Below are positions 11,364 to 19,008 of a stretch of DNA of 64,000 nucleotides, piece by piece. Position 1 is the first letter of the stretch; each line of letters starts with the position of its first letter. The stretch lies in NCBI GenBank assembly GCA_018267365.1, contig JAFDYQ010000001.1, positions 1-64,000 on the forward strand. Reading direction: 5' to 3'. The position numbers and the translations under genes were made by a program. The notes below the pieces were generated by a model, which saw only the letters and a list, made by a program, of their open reading frames with translations, made no database searches and had not been told where the DNA came from. This DNA comes from Bacteroidota bacterium. Lineage in GTDB: Bacteria > Bacteroidota > Bacteroidia > Chitinophagales > LD1.

Positions 11364-13652
11364 CTATCGGACTATACCTATGCGGCCTGAGAGCCTGCGC
11401 GTGCTATTCTGTAGCGTCATAATGTAGACACCATCTGCCAGAGCGTCATCCGGTAGCAGCATTGATCCGGTCCAGTGATGCCAGCTCATCACCGCCCTGC
11501 CTGACATGTCATACAGTACAAGGTCAGATGGTTCACTGATCATCTCAGAGAAATGTATCGCACCGGCATAGTAGCTCATCTTGATTTCTGTATTTGTCAC
11601 AGCGCTGATACCCAGTGCGTATTGTACCACGCTGACGGATATCATCTGGCCCTCTGTCTTGAAGAGGTGCGCATTTGAGTCACAGTAAAAAGACTGGCAG
11701 CCGTTTTGATCGGTCACACCTACACAGATCGAGTAGTAGCCGGCACTATCATACGTATGTGTAGGTGTGGCACCTGAGCTATTAGTGCTATTGTCGCCCC
11801 AAGACCATATGTAGGAGAGACCCGAACCTACGCATTGGTTCACCACGATCCAGGTATGCGCGGTACCGGGATTTTGCACCAGGCTGAATGCGGCCGTAGG
11901 TAGAGGATTAACAGTCACTGTCACAGGAGGAGCCACTATTGAGTTGCCGTTCTGAGTCACAGTCACGGTATAGGTACCGGATGTGTAGATGACCGTATTG
12001 GCACTGGTGTATCCATTTGACCAGAGATAGCTGTAGGTAGTGTCATAGTTAGTTGTCAATATCACGTAGCCGCCGTCGCAGAAGGTAAGAGGGCCACTGG
12101 CTGTGATATTGGCCGTGAGCGGGGGTGCGCTGCAGGGACTATTGTCTGGTACGTACAGACTCGTGCTATCAGATGGATTGATAGTCGTACAGGTGTATGA
12201 TGGGCAGGAGATACGGACGTGGTATCTCAGATGTGCCAGTGCCTCCAGGTCTATAGCAGTGAAATTGCCGATGCTTGTATTTACATCTGCTACGATTCTG
12301 AGTTTGTAGCTACCGGCAGGAGCCGTAGGAGTGCCTGATATGAGTATCACGCCATCCTCACCGGTAGTGAAAGTATTATTTGCCTTATTGGTACTCCAGC
12401 AGAGACCGGCAGGCAAATAAATAGAATCAAATTTTATTGAATTTACGGTGGCTACGGAGAAGGTAGTGAAGTTCTTAAAGTAGATCGTATCAGACCCGGC
12501 GCTGCTTCTCTGGAGGCATGGCAGAGCAGTGTCCATTGGAGTCAGGCCTGGCACAGTGCCTACGTGCGCAGTGATCAGGTTGGTAGCTGCATTACAGTTT
12601 ATAAAGTAAGAAAGATTGGAGTAGTCAATATTGCCACAGTTATTGCTCGTCACGGTCACAGCATCACTGGCTGTATTGCTGCCATCAGATACTGTCACGC
12701 TATATACAGCTGCAGTACTCACTGTGATGCTCTGCGTGGTCTGGCCATTGCTCCAGAGGTAGGTATAGCCCGCGTGATAGGGTGCCACAAATGTCTGCGA
12801 TGCACCATTACATAGATTGACTGGTCCGGCAGGAGAGATGGTAGCATTGATCGGGCAGGTGCTGCTACTGGTCACCACGACCGGCGATGATGCTACACTA
12901 TTGCCGCCGTAGCTGACCGTCACGCTATAGCTGCCTGCAGTCCCTGTAGTTATAGTGCGTGTCGTAGCTCCTGTAGACCAGAGGTAGGTATATCCTGATC
13001 CATAGTTAGCAGAGAGTGTCACCGAGTCTCCGATACAGAGAGTGGTAGGTCCGCTCGCATAGATAGATGCCAATAGAGCGGTATTACATCCACTCGTATC
13101 TGCAGAATATACACTTACGCTATCAGTAGGATCTACAGCCGGGCAGTTATTATTGCTACAGGACACTCGGAGGTGATACCTGAGGTGTGCCAGAGCCTCC
13201 ATATCTACAGCACTAAAGTTTCCGATTGAGGTATTGACATCAGCTATGATCCTGAGCTTGTAGGTGCCGGGCGCGACGGTGGCCGTGCCTGATATCAGTA
13301 TCACTCCATCTTCACCTGTAGCAAATGTATTGTTCACTTTATTGGTACTCCAGCAGAGTCCTGCAGGCAGATAGATAGAGTCAAACTTCAAGGATGTGAT
13401 AGTGGCCACAGAGAAGTTTGCAAAGTTTTTGAAATAGATAGTATCATAGTACCTGGTACCTGCACTCATACAGGGCAGCAGGCTATCTGGTGGCGCTAGG
13501 CCGGGTATGCTACCGACCACGGGGCTGATAGAGTTAGTACCTGAGTTACAACTGCCAAAATAAGCTGTGTTGAAATACAGAGGGTTGTTCTGCGCCTGAG
13601 CAGCACCGATACAGCATAGTATGGCTACCAGGAGAGTAGTTATTCTTTTCAT
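11364..13652 (-). CDS. secreted T9SS cargo protein with duplicated novel domain, PKD domain and type A sorting tail
   Basis: A 762-residue exported protein. It has a signal peptide (MKRITTLLVAILCCIGAAQAQ) and a domain of about 165 residues that occurs twice (about 27-190 and 343-505). Both copies carry KFDSIYLPAGLCWSTNK, GEDGVILISG, YKLRI.ADVNTSIGNF and LEALAHLRYH. Ig-like repeats of the form YLWS.G.TT..I...G.YSVTV lie between and after them, followed by a PKD domain (about 575-665: YIWSWGDNST, HTYDSAGYYSICV). A C-terminal T9SS type A sorting domain ends LADGVYIMTLQNSTRRLSGR. The gene at 19009 is a single-copy paralogue. It is probably cell-surface or secreted; I know of no function for the duplicated domain. 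Confidence 0.8.
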   Translation of the reverse strand: MKRITTLLVAILCCIGAAQAQNNPLYFNTAYFGSCNSGTNSISPVVGSIPGLAPPDSLLPCMSAGTRYYDTIYFKNFANFSVATITSLKFDSIYLPAGLCWSTNKVNNTFATGEDGVILISGTATVAPGTYKLRIIADVNTSIGNFSAVDMEALAHLRYHLRVSCSNNNCPAVDPTDSVSVYSADTSGCNTALLASIYASGPTTLCIGDSVTLSANYGSGYTYLWSTGATTRTITTGTAGSYSVTVSYGGNSVASSPVVVTSSSTCPINATISPAGPVNLCNGASQTFVAPYHAGYTYLWSNGQTTQSITVSTAAVYSVTVSDGSNTASDAVTVTSNNCGNIDYSNLSYFINCNAATNLITAHVGTVPGLTPMDTALPCLQRSSAGSDTIYFKNFTTFSVATVNSIKFDSIYLPAGLCWSTNKANNTFTTGEDGVILISGTPTAPAGSYKLRIVADVNTSIGNFTAIDLEALAHLRYHVRISCPSYTCTTINPSDSTSLYVPDNSPCSAPPLTANITASGPLTFCDGGYVILTTNYDTTYSYLWSNGYTSANTVIYTSGTYTVTVTQNGNSIVAPPVTVTVNPLPTAAFSLVQNPGTAHTWIVVNQCVGSGLSYIWSWGDNSTNSSGATPTHTYDSAGYYSICVGVTDQNGCQSFYCDSNAHLFKTEGQMISVSVVQYALGISAVTNTEIKMSYYAGAIHFSEMISEPSDLVLYDMSGRAVMSWHHWTGSMLLPDDALADGVYIMTLQNSTRRLSGRIGIVR

Positions 13653-13681
13653 AGAATGTGTTTTTAAGATTCTTTACAATG

Positions 13682-13689
13682 CGAATATA
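13682..13689 (-). promoter_or_regulatory. candidate -7 element for the T9SS cargo gene
   Basis: Minus-strand TATATTCG (plus strand CGAATATA) is one base off the TAnnTTTG consensus and lies about 30 nt upstream of the ATG at 13652. The same variant precedes the large lectin/PKD gene. Confidence 0.35.
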
Positions 13690-13848
13690 TGAACAATAAT
13701 ATTACCTGAATGAGATTATGCCATTTCTCTTACCTGTTCAGTTTAGGTGCTTAGTGGCACCACCTCGGTGAGCTTAATTCCTGCCACATATATCATTACC
13801 TAAAAGTATGCATACCCGAGTCAAGCGATTGTCATATTCGGTGAATGC

Positions 13849-16239
13849 CTAAAACAGTATCCTGTATTGCGGCAGTGGAAATAGTCCCTGCTGGTATTGT
13901 GTCACGAGGCTATTGGTGCGGGAGTCATAGAGCTTGATGAAGACGTTGCGATGGTTGGTCACGTTCTGCACGTCAAAGGAGAACTCGTGAGTGACCTGGC
14001 GCAGGCTGATGCGGTAGCTGATCTTAAGGTCGAGACGGTAATAAATGGGATATTCCAGCGAGAAGGCCTGCGCATCTATATCTACTTCATGTCCCTGCTG
14101 CTGACTCTGTACCACATCTATCGGTGTATAGTAACGGCCACCTGCCACGGTGAATTTCCCATCTACGGCTATCACGTGGCGCTTCACTCCCTTCTTGCCG
14201 CCAAAGCGATACTCGTACCCTCCGAGCGTATTGACCACATAGTGTCCGTTGAAAGCTGTATTGCGCCAGACACCATCACTGCCTCTGTACCGTGAGTCAA
14301 ACAGCGAAGCCGTGACAAGGAAGTAGTACCCTTTGCTAAAGAACTTCTCCATGGTCAGCTCCAATCCGTAATTGCGGCCTATGCCCTTATTGACCAGGAA
14401 GGTGTTGTTAGGCGTATTGAAGGCAGCGCCGGCATTGAGCATGCTGAAGCTGCTCGACTGCTGCTCGACAGGTACATTGTCCAGGTATTGGAAGTAGGCT
14501 TCCGTCTTCAGGTGAAAGTCCTTGAAGAAGACGAGATCGTAGCCGAGCACGACATGATTGCTGCGGGTGAAGCCCATGTGCAGGTTGGTCGGTTTGCCAT
14601 TGCTGGCAGCGCTGGTGTCATAGTTGTAGTAGGTGGGTAGCGGCTGTATACCACTATGCAGCCCATAGCCCAGGCTGAGGTACTGGCGCTCATTGATCTG
14701 GTATTTGAGGCCCAGGCGTGGCTCTGCCATTGCATTATTGCTGAGGGTAAAGTACTGTGCATGTGCGCCGGCATTGAGCACCAGGCGGTCACCAAACTTA
14801 TGCTGCCAGGTCAGGTATGCCTCCAGCAGATCGCTGAAACCGGTGCCGTACTTGAGTGGATAGAAGTGACCATATACGGAGAGACTGTCAGAGAACCTGA
14901 CGTCATAGACATTGCTGATCAGGCCTGCCACCAGCGTGTTGCGGGCATCCAGCTTATTGCTGTACATCAGGTGGGTGCTGTACTTATTCTGCCGGAGTGT
15001 GACACGGTCATAGGCGGTGATGATAGAGCGGTCTACTATGTTGATGGTATCAATATTGGCTATCTGCCGCTGGTGAGAGGCGGCTATGGTCCAGCGGAAG
15101 AAGGACCGTGGTGTGATGAAGTAGGTATGAGAGAAACCTACGATGCCAGTCCTCACACGGTTATAGATGTTCTGATTCTCATTGCCATAGAGGTTGTTGG
15201 TATTCTTCAGATCAGCATTGGAGCCTACGAGGTCTATGCTACTCAGGCCGCCGAGGCCAAAGAGGCTAAAGGTACCGGCCTTCTTTGTCGGCACGTTGAC
15301 CTTGAAGGAGAGATCCTGGTACTCCGGTGTAGCAGTGCCTGTACCAAAGTTAGCCCCTAGCAGCTTGAAGAAGCCGAGAGTAGAGTAGCGATAGTTGATC
15401 AGCCAGGAGGCTTTGCTCTTCTTCTTTTCAAAGGGCCCCTCAGCGCCCAGCTCGATACCATTGAAGCCTATCTGCCCGAGGAACTCGTACTTGTCCTTAT
15501 TGCCGTTGCGCATCTTCAGGTCAAAGACACCAGAGGTGGCATTGCCATACTCTGCCGGGAAGGCGGAGGTGAAGAAGTCGCTGCGGGCGAGGGTATTGTT
15601 ATTGAGCATGCTCACAGGGCCACCCGTACTGCCAAAGCTGGCAAAGTGATTGGGGCTGGGTATGTCTATGCCATCGAGCCGCCAGAGCAGGCCCATGGGT
15701 GAGTTGCCACGGATGATGATGTCATTGCGGGCATCGTTGGCACCGCTCACTCCGGCGAAGTTGGACGCCATGCGGGCGGGGTCATTGCGGCTGCCGCTAA
15801 AGCGGCTGGTCTGCTCTACATCAAATGACCGGGCACTGACGGTAGCAAACTCATTCTTGGCGGCACCCTTGCTGACCTTGTCAGTGACCTGCACTTCCTT
15901 TAGCTCGGAGACCTTCTCCTCCAGCTCTATGGTGAGCTGGTTCTCTTTGCCGGCTATCACGAGTATGTCATTGGCACCGCCATCTTTATAGCCTATGTAG
16001 GAGACTCGTATAGAGACGCGGCCGAGTGGTACGCCGGCCAGTGTGAAGTAGCCTGTACTATCTGTCTGGGCCCCTATGGGCGGGTCAGTGCCTATCACAT
16101 AGACATTGGCACCGGTGATGGGATACTTAGAATCGCGGTCTACCACCTGCCCGCGGACGTTCTTGAGGTCCTGCGCGTGCACAGCTAGGGCCAGCCATGC
16201 CATGCATAGGCATAGCAGCGTGCGCAGAGTGGTGGTCAT
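13849..16239 (-). CDS. TonB-dependent receptor with carboxypeptidase-regulatory N-terminal domain
   Basis: An outer-membrane active transporter of about 796 residues. After the signal peptide (MTTTLRTLLCLCMAWLALAV...HA) comes a CarboxypepD_reg-like beta domain (VRGQVVDRDSKYPITGANVYV, about 26-105). A plug domain follows (RSFDVEQTSRFSG, NDIIIRGNSPMGLLWRLDGIDIP, GNATSGVFDLKMRNG), then a long beta-barrel ending in FPLPQYRILF with a terminal Phe. An in-frame ATG at 16260 exists, but the -7 motif at 16265-16272 puts the transcription start at about 16259, so the ATG at 16239 is preferred. No SusD gene is nearby, so it is not a SusCD glycan system; the substrate is unknown. Confidence 0.9.
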   Translation of the reverse strand: MTTTLRTLLCLCMAWLALAVHAQDLKNVRGQVVDRDSKYPITGANVYVIGTDPPIGAQTDSTGYFTLAGVPLGRVSIRVSYIGYKDGGANDILVIAGKENQLTIELEEKVSELKEVQVTDKVSKGAAKNEFATVSARSFDVEQTSRFSGSRNDPARMASNFAGVSGANDARNDIIIRGNSPMGLLWRLDGIDIPSPNHFASFGSTGGPVSMLNNNTLARSDFFTSAFPAEYGNATSGVFDLKMRNGNKDKYEFLGQIGFNGIELGAEGPFEKKKSKASWLINYRYSTLGFFKLLGANFGTGTATPEYQDLSFKVNVPTKKAGTFSLFGLGGLSSIDLVGSNADLKNTNNLYGNENQNIYNRVRTGIVGFSHTYFITPRSFFRWTIAASHQRQIANIDTINIVDRSIITAYDRVTLRQNKYSTHLMYSNKLDARNTLVAGLISNVYDVRFSDSLSVYGHFYPLKYGTGFSDLLEAYLTWQHKFGDRLVLNAGAHAQYFTLSNNAMAEPRLGLKYQINERQYLSLGYGLHSGIQPLPTYYNYDTSAASNGKPTNLHMGFTRSNHVVLGYDLVFFKDFHLKTEAYFQYLDNVPVEQQSSSFSMLNAGAAFNTPNNTFLVNKGIGRNYGLELTMEKFFSKGYYFLVTASLFDSRYRGSDGVWRNTAFNGHYVVNTLGGYEYRFGGKKGVKRHVIAVDGKFTVAGGRYYTPIDVVQSQQQGHEVDIDAQAFSLEYPIYYRLDLKISYRISLRQVTHEFSFDVQNVTNHRNVFIKLYDSRTNSLVTQYQQGLFPLPQYRILF

Positions 16240-16264
16240 AAGAGGCTTAGGCGGGTGCACGTGT

Positions 16265-16272
16265 CAAATATA
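16265..16272 (-). promoter_or_regulatory. candidate -7 element for the TonB receptor
   Basis: Minus-strand TATATTTG fits TAnnTTTG exactly. Its position favours the second ATG (16239) as the start, giving a leader of about 20 nt. Confidence 0.45.
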
Positions 16273-16314
16273 GCGAGACCTGCACAGGTGTGCCAGTACA
16301 ATAGGTAGCTTTCC

Positions 16315-16713
16315 TTACCCGAGGCGTGAGCCTATCAGATAGGTGATAGTAGAGACTGCCGCCGTGAGGAAGATGCCCCATGCTATGTCTACCACTACTA
16401 CTACCAGCGGGAAGCGGTCTACGGTGGCGAGGTTGGTCAGGTCATAGGTGGCGTAGCAGAGCAGGCCCAGGACAGCGCCATTGAGCAGGGCCACGGTCCA
16501 TGCCTGGTCGCGTAGGGCCGGCACTACTGCAAAGAAGAGGATGCCGCCTATGTAGATGAGGTAGAAGATGATGGCTGCGGCCCAGCGGGGCTGCTCTGCC
16601 AGGAGGTAGCCGAGCCTCTCCCGATAGAAAGACCGGGCTATAAGGCCGATCCAGAGCATGTCTATGGCAAAGAAGATGGCTGTGGCGATAAGGTAGATCC
16701 AGAGGAGTTTCAT
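16315..16713 (-). CDS. DUF2177 family membrane protein
   Basis: A 132-residue integral membrane protein starting MKLLWIYLIATAIFFAIDMLW. This start gives a clean first transmembrane helix; the open frame extends 27 codons further upstream without hydrophobic or conserved features. Four hydrophobic helices are visible (about 5-23, 47-64, 75-95 and 105-125). The segment D-W-IG-I-A-F-Y-LG and the acidic GAVLGLLCYATYDLTNLAT region are typical of DUF2177. The family has no established biochemical role. The gene follows the TonB receptor start on the same strand order but no operon link is clear. Confidence 0.78.
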   Translation of the reverse strand: MKLLWIYLIATAIFFAIDMLWIGLIARSFYRERLGYLLAEQPRWAAAIIFYLIYIGGILFFAVVPALRDQAWTVALLNGAVLGLLCYATYDLTNLATVDRFPLVVVVVDIAWGIFLTAAVSTITYLIGSRLG

Positions 16714-16790
16714 ACTGTATGGTTTAGGATGAGAGATGCAAGACCCGTACCATAACAGCCGGACGGCACGATGGTTCACCCCCTGGGGAG

Positions 16791-16809
16791 GCAAGTTTTC
16801 CGACTGTAG
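16791..16809 (-). repeat. dispersed repeat CTACAGTCGGAAAACTTGC, copy 1
   Basis: On the minus strand this reads CTACAGTCGGAAAACTTGC. The same word occurs on the plus strand at 34351-34369, and as a one-mismatch form at 34432-34449. A degenerate relative lies at 16897-16910 (minus strand TACAGTCGAAAAAC). All copies are in intergenic DNA. The function is unknown. Confidence 0.55.
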
Positions 16810-16850
16810 AGCGATTGCTGTCAGTGGCCTGATATGGTAGGTGATGGATG

Positions 16851-16880
16851 GGTAGGGACAGGTCGCGACCTGTCCCTACC
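16851..16880. repeat. perfect 30-bp palindrome
   Basis: A loopless palindrome with 15-bp arms, GGTAGGGACAGGTCG followed directly by its reverse complement. It sits in the 337-bp gap (16714-17050) between the DUF2177 gene and the rpmF terminator. There is no T tract, so a terminator role is unlikely. It may be a dispersed repeat or a protein-binding site; only one copy is in the window. Confidence 0.7.
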
Positions 16881-16982
16881 GGACTTTGGGCACCATGTTT
16901 TTCGACTGTATCGGGAATTTCTTAATTTTGATTATCAGCATGATACAAATTAAACTATATCATCAATAAACACAAACACAAA

Positions 16983-17010
16983 ACCCCTCAGTGGCCGGGC
17001 CGTGAGGGGT
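16983..17010 (-). terminator. terminator downstream of rpmF
   Basis: On the minus strand, ACCCCTCA and TGAGGGGT form an 8-bp stem around a GC-rich 11-nt loop, followed by TTTTGTGTTTGTGTTT. It lies about 40 bp after the rpmF stop codon. Confidence 0.75.
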
Positions 17011-17050
17011 CAGTGTATATTTTGAGACCTGATAGAGGTGCTACCGGATG

Positions 17051-17239
17051 TTACGCAGCAGACTTATCTACGAGCACTTTGCCACGGTAGATCAGTTTGT
17101 CTTCGCTCCAGTGTGCACGGTGGCGCAGGTGTGACTCGCCGCTCAGGTTATCTACAGATGTAGTAGGAGCCTCTGACTTGTAGTGGGTCCTTCTCTTATC
17201 TCTTCTCTGCTTGGAGATCCTGTGTTTAGGATGTGGCAT
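17051..17239 (-). CDS. rpmF: 50S ribosomal protein L32
   Basis: A 62-residue basic protein starting [21 protein letters not shown], with the conserved [11 protein letters not shown] segment and the terminal YRGKVLVDK. It is the zinc-free form: the CxxC pairs of many L32 proteins are absent. It is a large-subunit ribosomal component. The gene is 23 bp downstream of the DUF177/YceD gene, the classic yceD-rpmF operon. Confidence 0.95.
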   Translation of the reverse strand: MPHPKHRISKQRRDKRRTHYKSEAPTTSVDNLSGESHLRHRAHWSEDKLIYRGKVLVDKSAA

Positions 17240-17262
17240 GACGCGTTATTTTATCTTTTTAT

Positions 17263-17808
17263 TTAATCTTTATTGAACTTCAACTTATTCAACTCTGCCC
17301 AGCGGGGGTCTACCTCGCCCGGCTCATTGAGCGGACTTTTCTTCAGCCTTTTGATCACATCCTGATTGCAGCGCGGGTCCGAGCCCGGCTCCTTGCAGCC
17401 CTGCAGCTGCATAGGCAGGCAGAGGATGATGTACTCATATATCAGGTGCGACACGTCTATGTGGCTCTCATCGCGGGAGATGTAGATGATCTCGTCATCG
17501 TCATTCGTCCCTTTGCTCAGCTCGTCTGAAAACTTGACCAGGCACTGGAAATCTCCAAATATCTCCTTGTCAAAGGCCTCCAGACAGGTATCGCAGGCCA
17601 CCCGGACCGTACCGTCTATATAGAATCTCAAGGTAAAGAGCGTCTCTCCTTTTTCAAACTCCAGCCGCACCTTGACAGCGCAGTCAGAGATGGGCGACTC
17701 TTCAAAATGCCTGAAAAACCCGGCGTCGATCTGGTACTGAAACTCATGTACCCCCAACTTTAGCCCCACGTATGGGATCTGAAATTCCCTCAGATTCTTC
17801 ACAGCCAC
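17263..17808 (-). CDS. yceD: DUF177 (YceD) family protein
   Basis: A 181-residue cytosolic protein of the DUF177/YceD family, implicated in 23S rRNA accumulation in E. coli and maize. Visible features are the central beta region with the conserved VACDTCLEAF cysteine pair, the acidic insert SKGTNDDDEIIYI and the C-terminal signature PMQLQGCKEPGSDPRC..DPRWAELNKLK. The immediate downstream neighbour is rpmF, a widely conserved arrangement that supports the assignment. A promoter-like TATCTTTG lies about 50 bp upstream. Confidence 0.88.
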   Translation of the reverse strand: MAVKNLREFQIPYVGLKLGVHEFQYQIDAGFFRHFEESPISDCAVKVRLEFEKGETLFTLRFYIDGTVRVACDTCLEAFDKEIFGDFQCLVKFSDELSKGTNDDDEIIYISRDESHIDVSHLIYEYIILCLPMQLQGCKEPGSDPRCNQDVIKRLKKSPLNEPGEVDPRWAELNKLKFNKD

Positions 17809-17859
17809 TATGTTTAGTCACCCCGCCCTGGTTCAGAGGCGTTTTCCAAAAAAGGATTG

Positions 17860-17867
17860 CAAAGATA
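17860..17867 (-). promoter_or_regulatory. candidate promoter (-7) of the yceD-rpmF operon
   Basis: Minus-strand TATCTTTG matches TAnnTTTG. A CTTG (-33-like) box lies about 19 bp further upstream. The leader to the yceD start would be about 45 nt. Confidence 0.45.
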
Positions 17868-17962
17868 CACAAAATGTGGAAAAGTGCAAGTATGGGAGGA
17901 CAATTATGCTTATGCTAGTATTTAGTAGATAGTATTAAGTATTTAGATAATACAAACCCTCT

Positions 17963-18039
17963 ACCAGCTGCTGGTGCGACTGGTGGTTAAGCTGAAAGCT
18001 TAACCTAATGGAGCGTCTAAGCTGAAAGCTTAGACCAGT
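17963..18039. repeat. cluster of three hairpins with covarying arms (REP-like element)
   Basis: Three perfect inverted repeats lie in tandem: ACCAGC-T-GCTGGT at 17963-17975, GGTTAAGCT-GAA-AGCTTAACC at 17985-18005, and GTCTAAGCT-GAA-AGCTTAGAC at 18015-18035. The last two share the core TAAGCT-GAA-AGCTTA, while their outer base pairs differ in a compensatory way. A further pair, ACTGGT (17979-17984) with ACCAGT (18034-18039), could enclose both. This is downstream of the toxin gene (stop at 18047) and may be a REP-type element or a transcript end. Confidence 0.6.
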
Positions 18040-18046
18040 GAGAGGA

Positions 18047-18532
18047 TCATTCGCCTGCACTTGAGATAACCTTTATGTAGAGTTCCTCGCTGACACGAAA
18101 TTTTGCCTGAGAAATGAGAGTGTCTATCAATTCCCTCACACTGACAACTATTCCCCTTTGTTTAGCAGCCAGCAAAATGCCTAATAGTCCGATAATACGC
18201 AGGCCATGCGCCCTCGCTATGCTTCTTCCTTTGGTCTCATCCATCAGGAGCCATTGCGCGTGAAGTTCCTCGGCCAAAACAATAGCTTCTGCTTCTCCCT
18301 TATCCAGATCGGCCAGAAGAGTATTTACAGCGGCGGCATCTGTGATAGTCTTTACTTCTATCCAATCCGCAGTCCTTATCTCCGTCAGGTCTATGCCCCG
18401 CTGCTCCAAAACTAATAGCTCGGCCATGACGGCCTCCGGCACTATGAGCCTGTCATACATTTGTTTTAAAATGTCAAGTCTGCCGATGATAAAAAGATTG
18501 CTGAGCGGGGAGGTATCGCTTATGACTATCAC
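18047..18532 (-). CDS. DUF3368 PIN-domain toxin of a type II toxin-antitoxin pair
   Basis: A 161-residue PIN-fold protein of the DUF3368 family, expected to be a metal-dependent ribonuclease toxin. The acidic positions of PIN nucleases are present: D6 in ISDTSPL, E38 in VMAELL, E80/E82 in KGEAEAIVLAEE and D98 in LLMDETKGRSIA. The GLRIIGLLGILLAAK segment typical of DUF3368 follows. Translation starts at GTG, overlapping the antitoxin stop by one base (TAGTG), so the two are translationally coupled. Nuclease activity is inferred from the family. Confidence 0.87.
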   Translation of the reverse strand: MIVISDTSPLSNLFIIGRLDILKQMYDRLIVPEAVMAELLVLEQRGIDLTEIRTADWIEVKTITDAAAVNTLLADLDKGEAEAIVLAEELHAQWLLMDETKGRSIARAHGLRIIGLLGILLAAKQRGIVVSVRELIDTLISQAKFRVSEELYIKVISSAGE

Positions 18533-18765
18533 TATGGCTCGTTTAGCGTAGAAAGATCCTCTTCAAAGTCTGCTACATCGTAGTGCATTGGAACCTCTCT
18601 TTCAAAAAGAAGGGCCTGAAACTGCAATACATCCAGACCAGCCAGATGCTGCGCCTGGCCAAAGCTGAGTTTGTGCTTCGCATACAGGAACACTGCCACC
18701 TCCTGCCTCAGCTCGGTGGCGGACATTTTGGTGATGGCTAATATATCGTCTGGGATGGTAAGCAT
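18532..18765 (-). CDS. UPF0175 family antitoxin
   Basis: A 77-residue protein starting MLTIPDDILAITKMSATELRQE, with the UPF0175 pattern VAVFLYAKHKLSFGQAQHLAGLDVLQFQALLFEREVP. The N-terminal strand and helix-turn-helix-like GQAQHLAGL region suggest DNA binding and autoregulation. The C terminus would neutralise the PIN toxin encoded immediately downstream. The UPF0175-DUF3368 pairing is common in Bacteroidota and cyanobacteria. The upstream gap holds the hairpin at 18817-18853 that may overlap its promoter. Confidence 0.87.
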   Translation of the reverse strand: MLTIPDDILAITKMSATELRQEVAVFLYAKHKLSFGQAQHLAGLDVLQFQALLFEREVPMHYDVADFEEDLSTLNEP

Positions 18766-18816
18766 GGCTGGTAGACTATAAATTTAGCTATTTATCTGCA
18801 AAGTGACAGTGTGGGC

Positions 18817-18853
18817 CCGTAGAAGCCTGCCTCAGGCCTGCCTTCATCTACGG
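18817..18853. repeat. inverted repeat upstream of the toxin-antitoxin operon
   Basis: CCGTAGA (18817-18823) pairs with TCTACGG (18847-18853). The loop itself holds the GCCTGCC/AGGC-type repeat GCCTGCCTCAGGCCTGCC. Related GCCTGCC/GGCAGGC stems occur at 21223-21246 and 30427-30448. It is probably a dispersed repeat rather than an operator. Confidence 0.4.
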
Positions 18854-18983
18854 ACAAGGATTGTTAGATTTTTAACTACGAATAGCTGGTGTAAGAACCC
18901 ACCCGCAGGCCTACCCTGCATTCTTGCGCCATAGGGGGGAAAGGTTAGCCATCGGTGTAATGAACATTAAATCAGAGAAATTA

Positions 18984-18991
18984 TATATTTG
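18984..18991 (+). promoter_or_regulatory. candidate -7 element for the gene at 19009
   Basis: TATATTTG is an exact TAnnTTTG match 17 bp before the ATG at 19009, giving a leader of about 10 nt. Confidence 0.45.
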
Positions 18992-19008
18992 CGACCAACA
19001 TAAAAAAT

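Noticed and set aside
14656..15360. 234-codon open frame antisense to the TonB receptor
   Set aside because: Fully inside the receptor coding region; amino-acid composition is that of an antisense frame.
17963..18039. Possible CRISPR array
   Set aside because: Only two or three palindromic units with differing arms and no regular spacers or cas genes.
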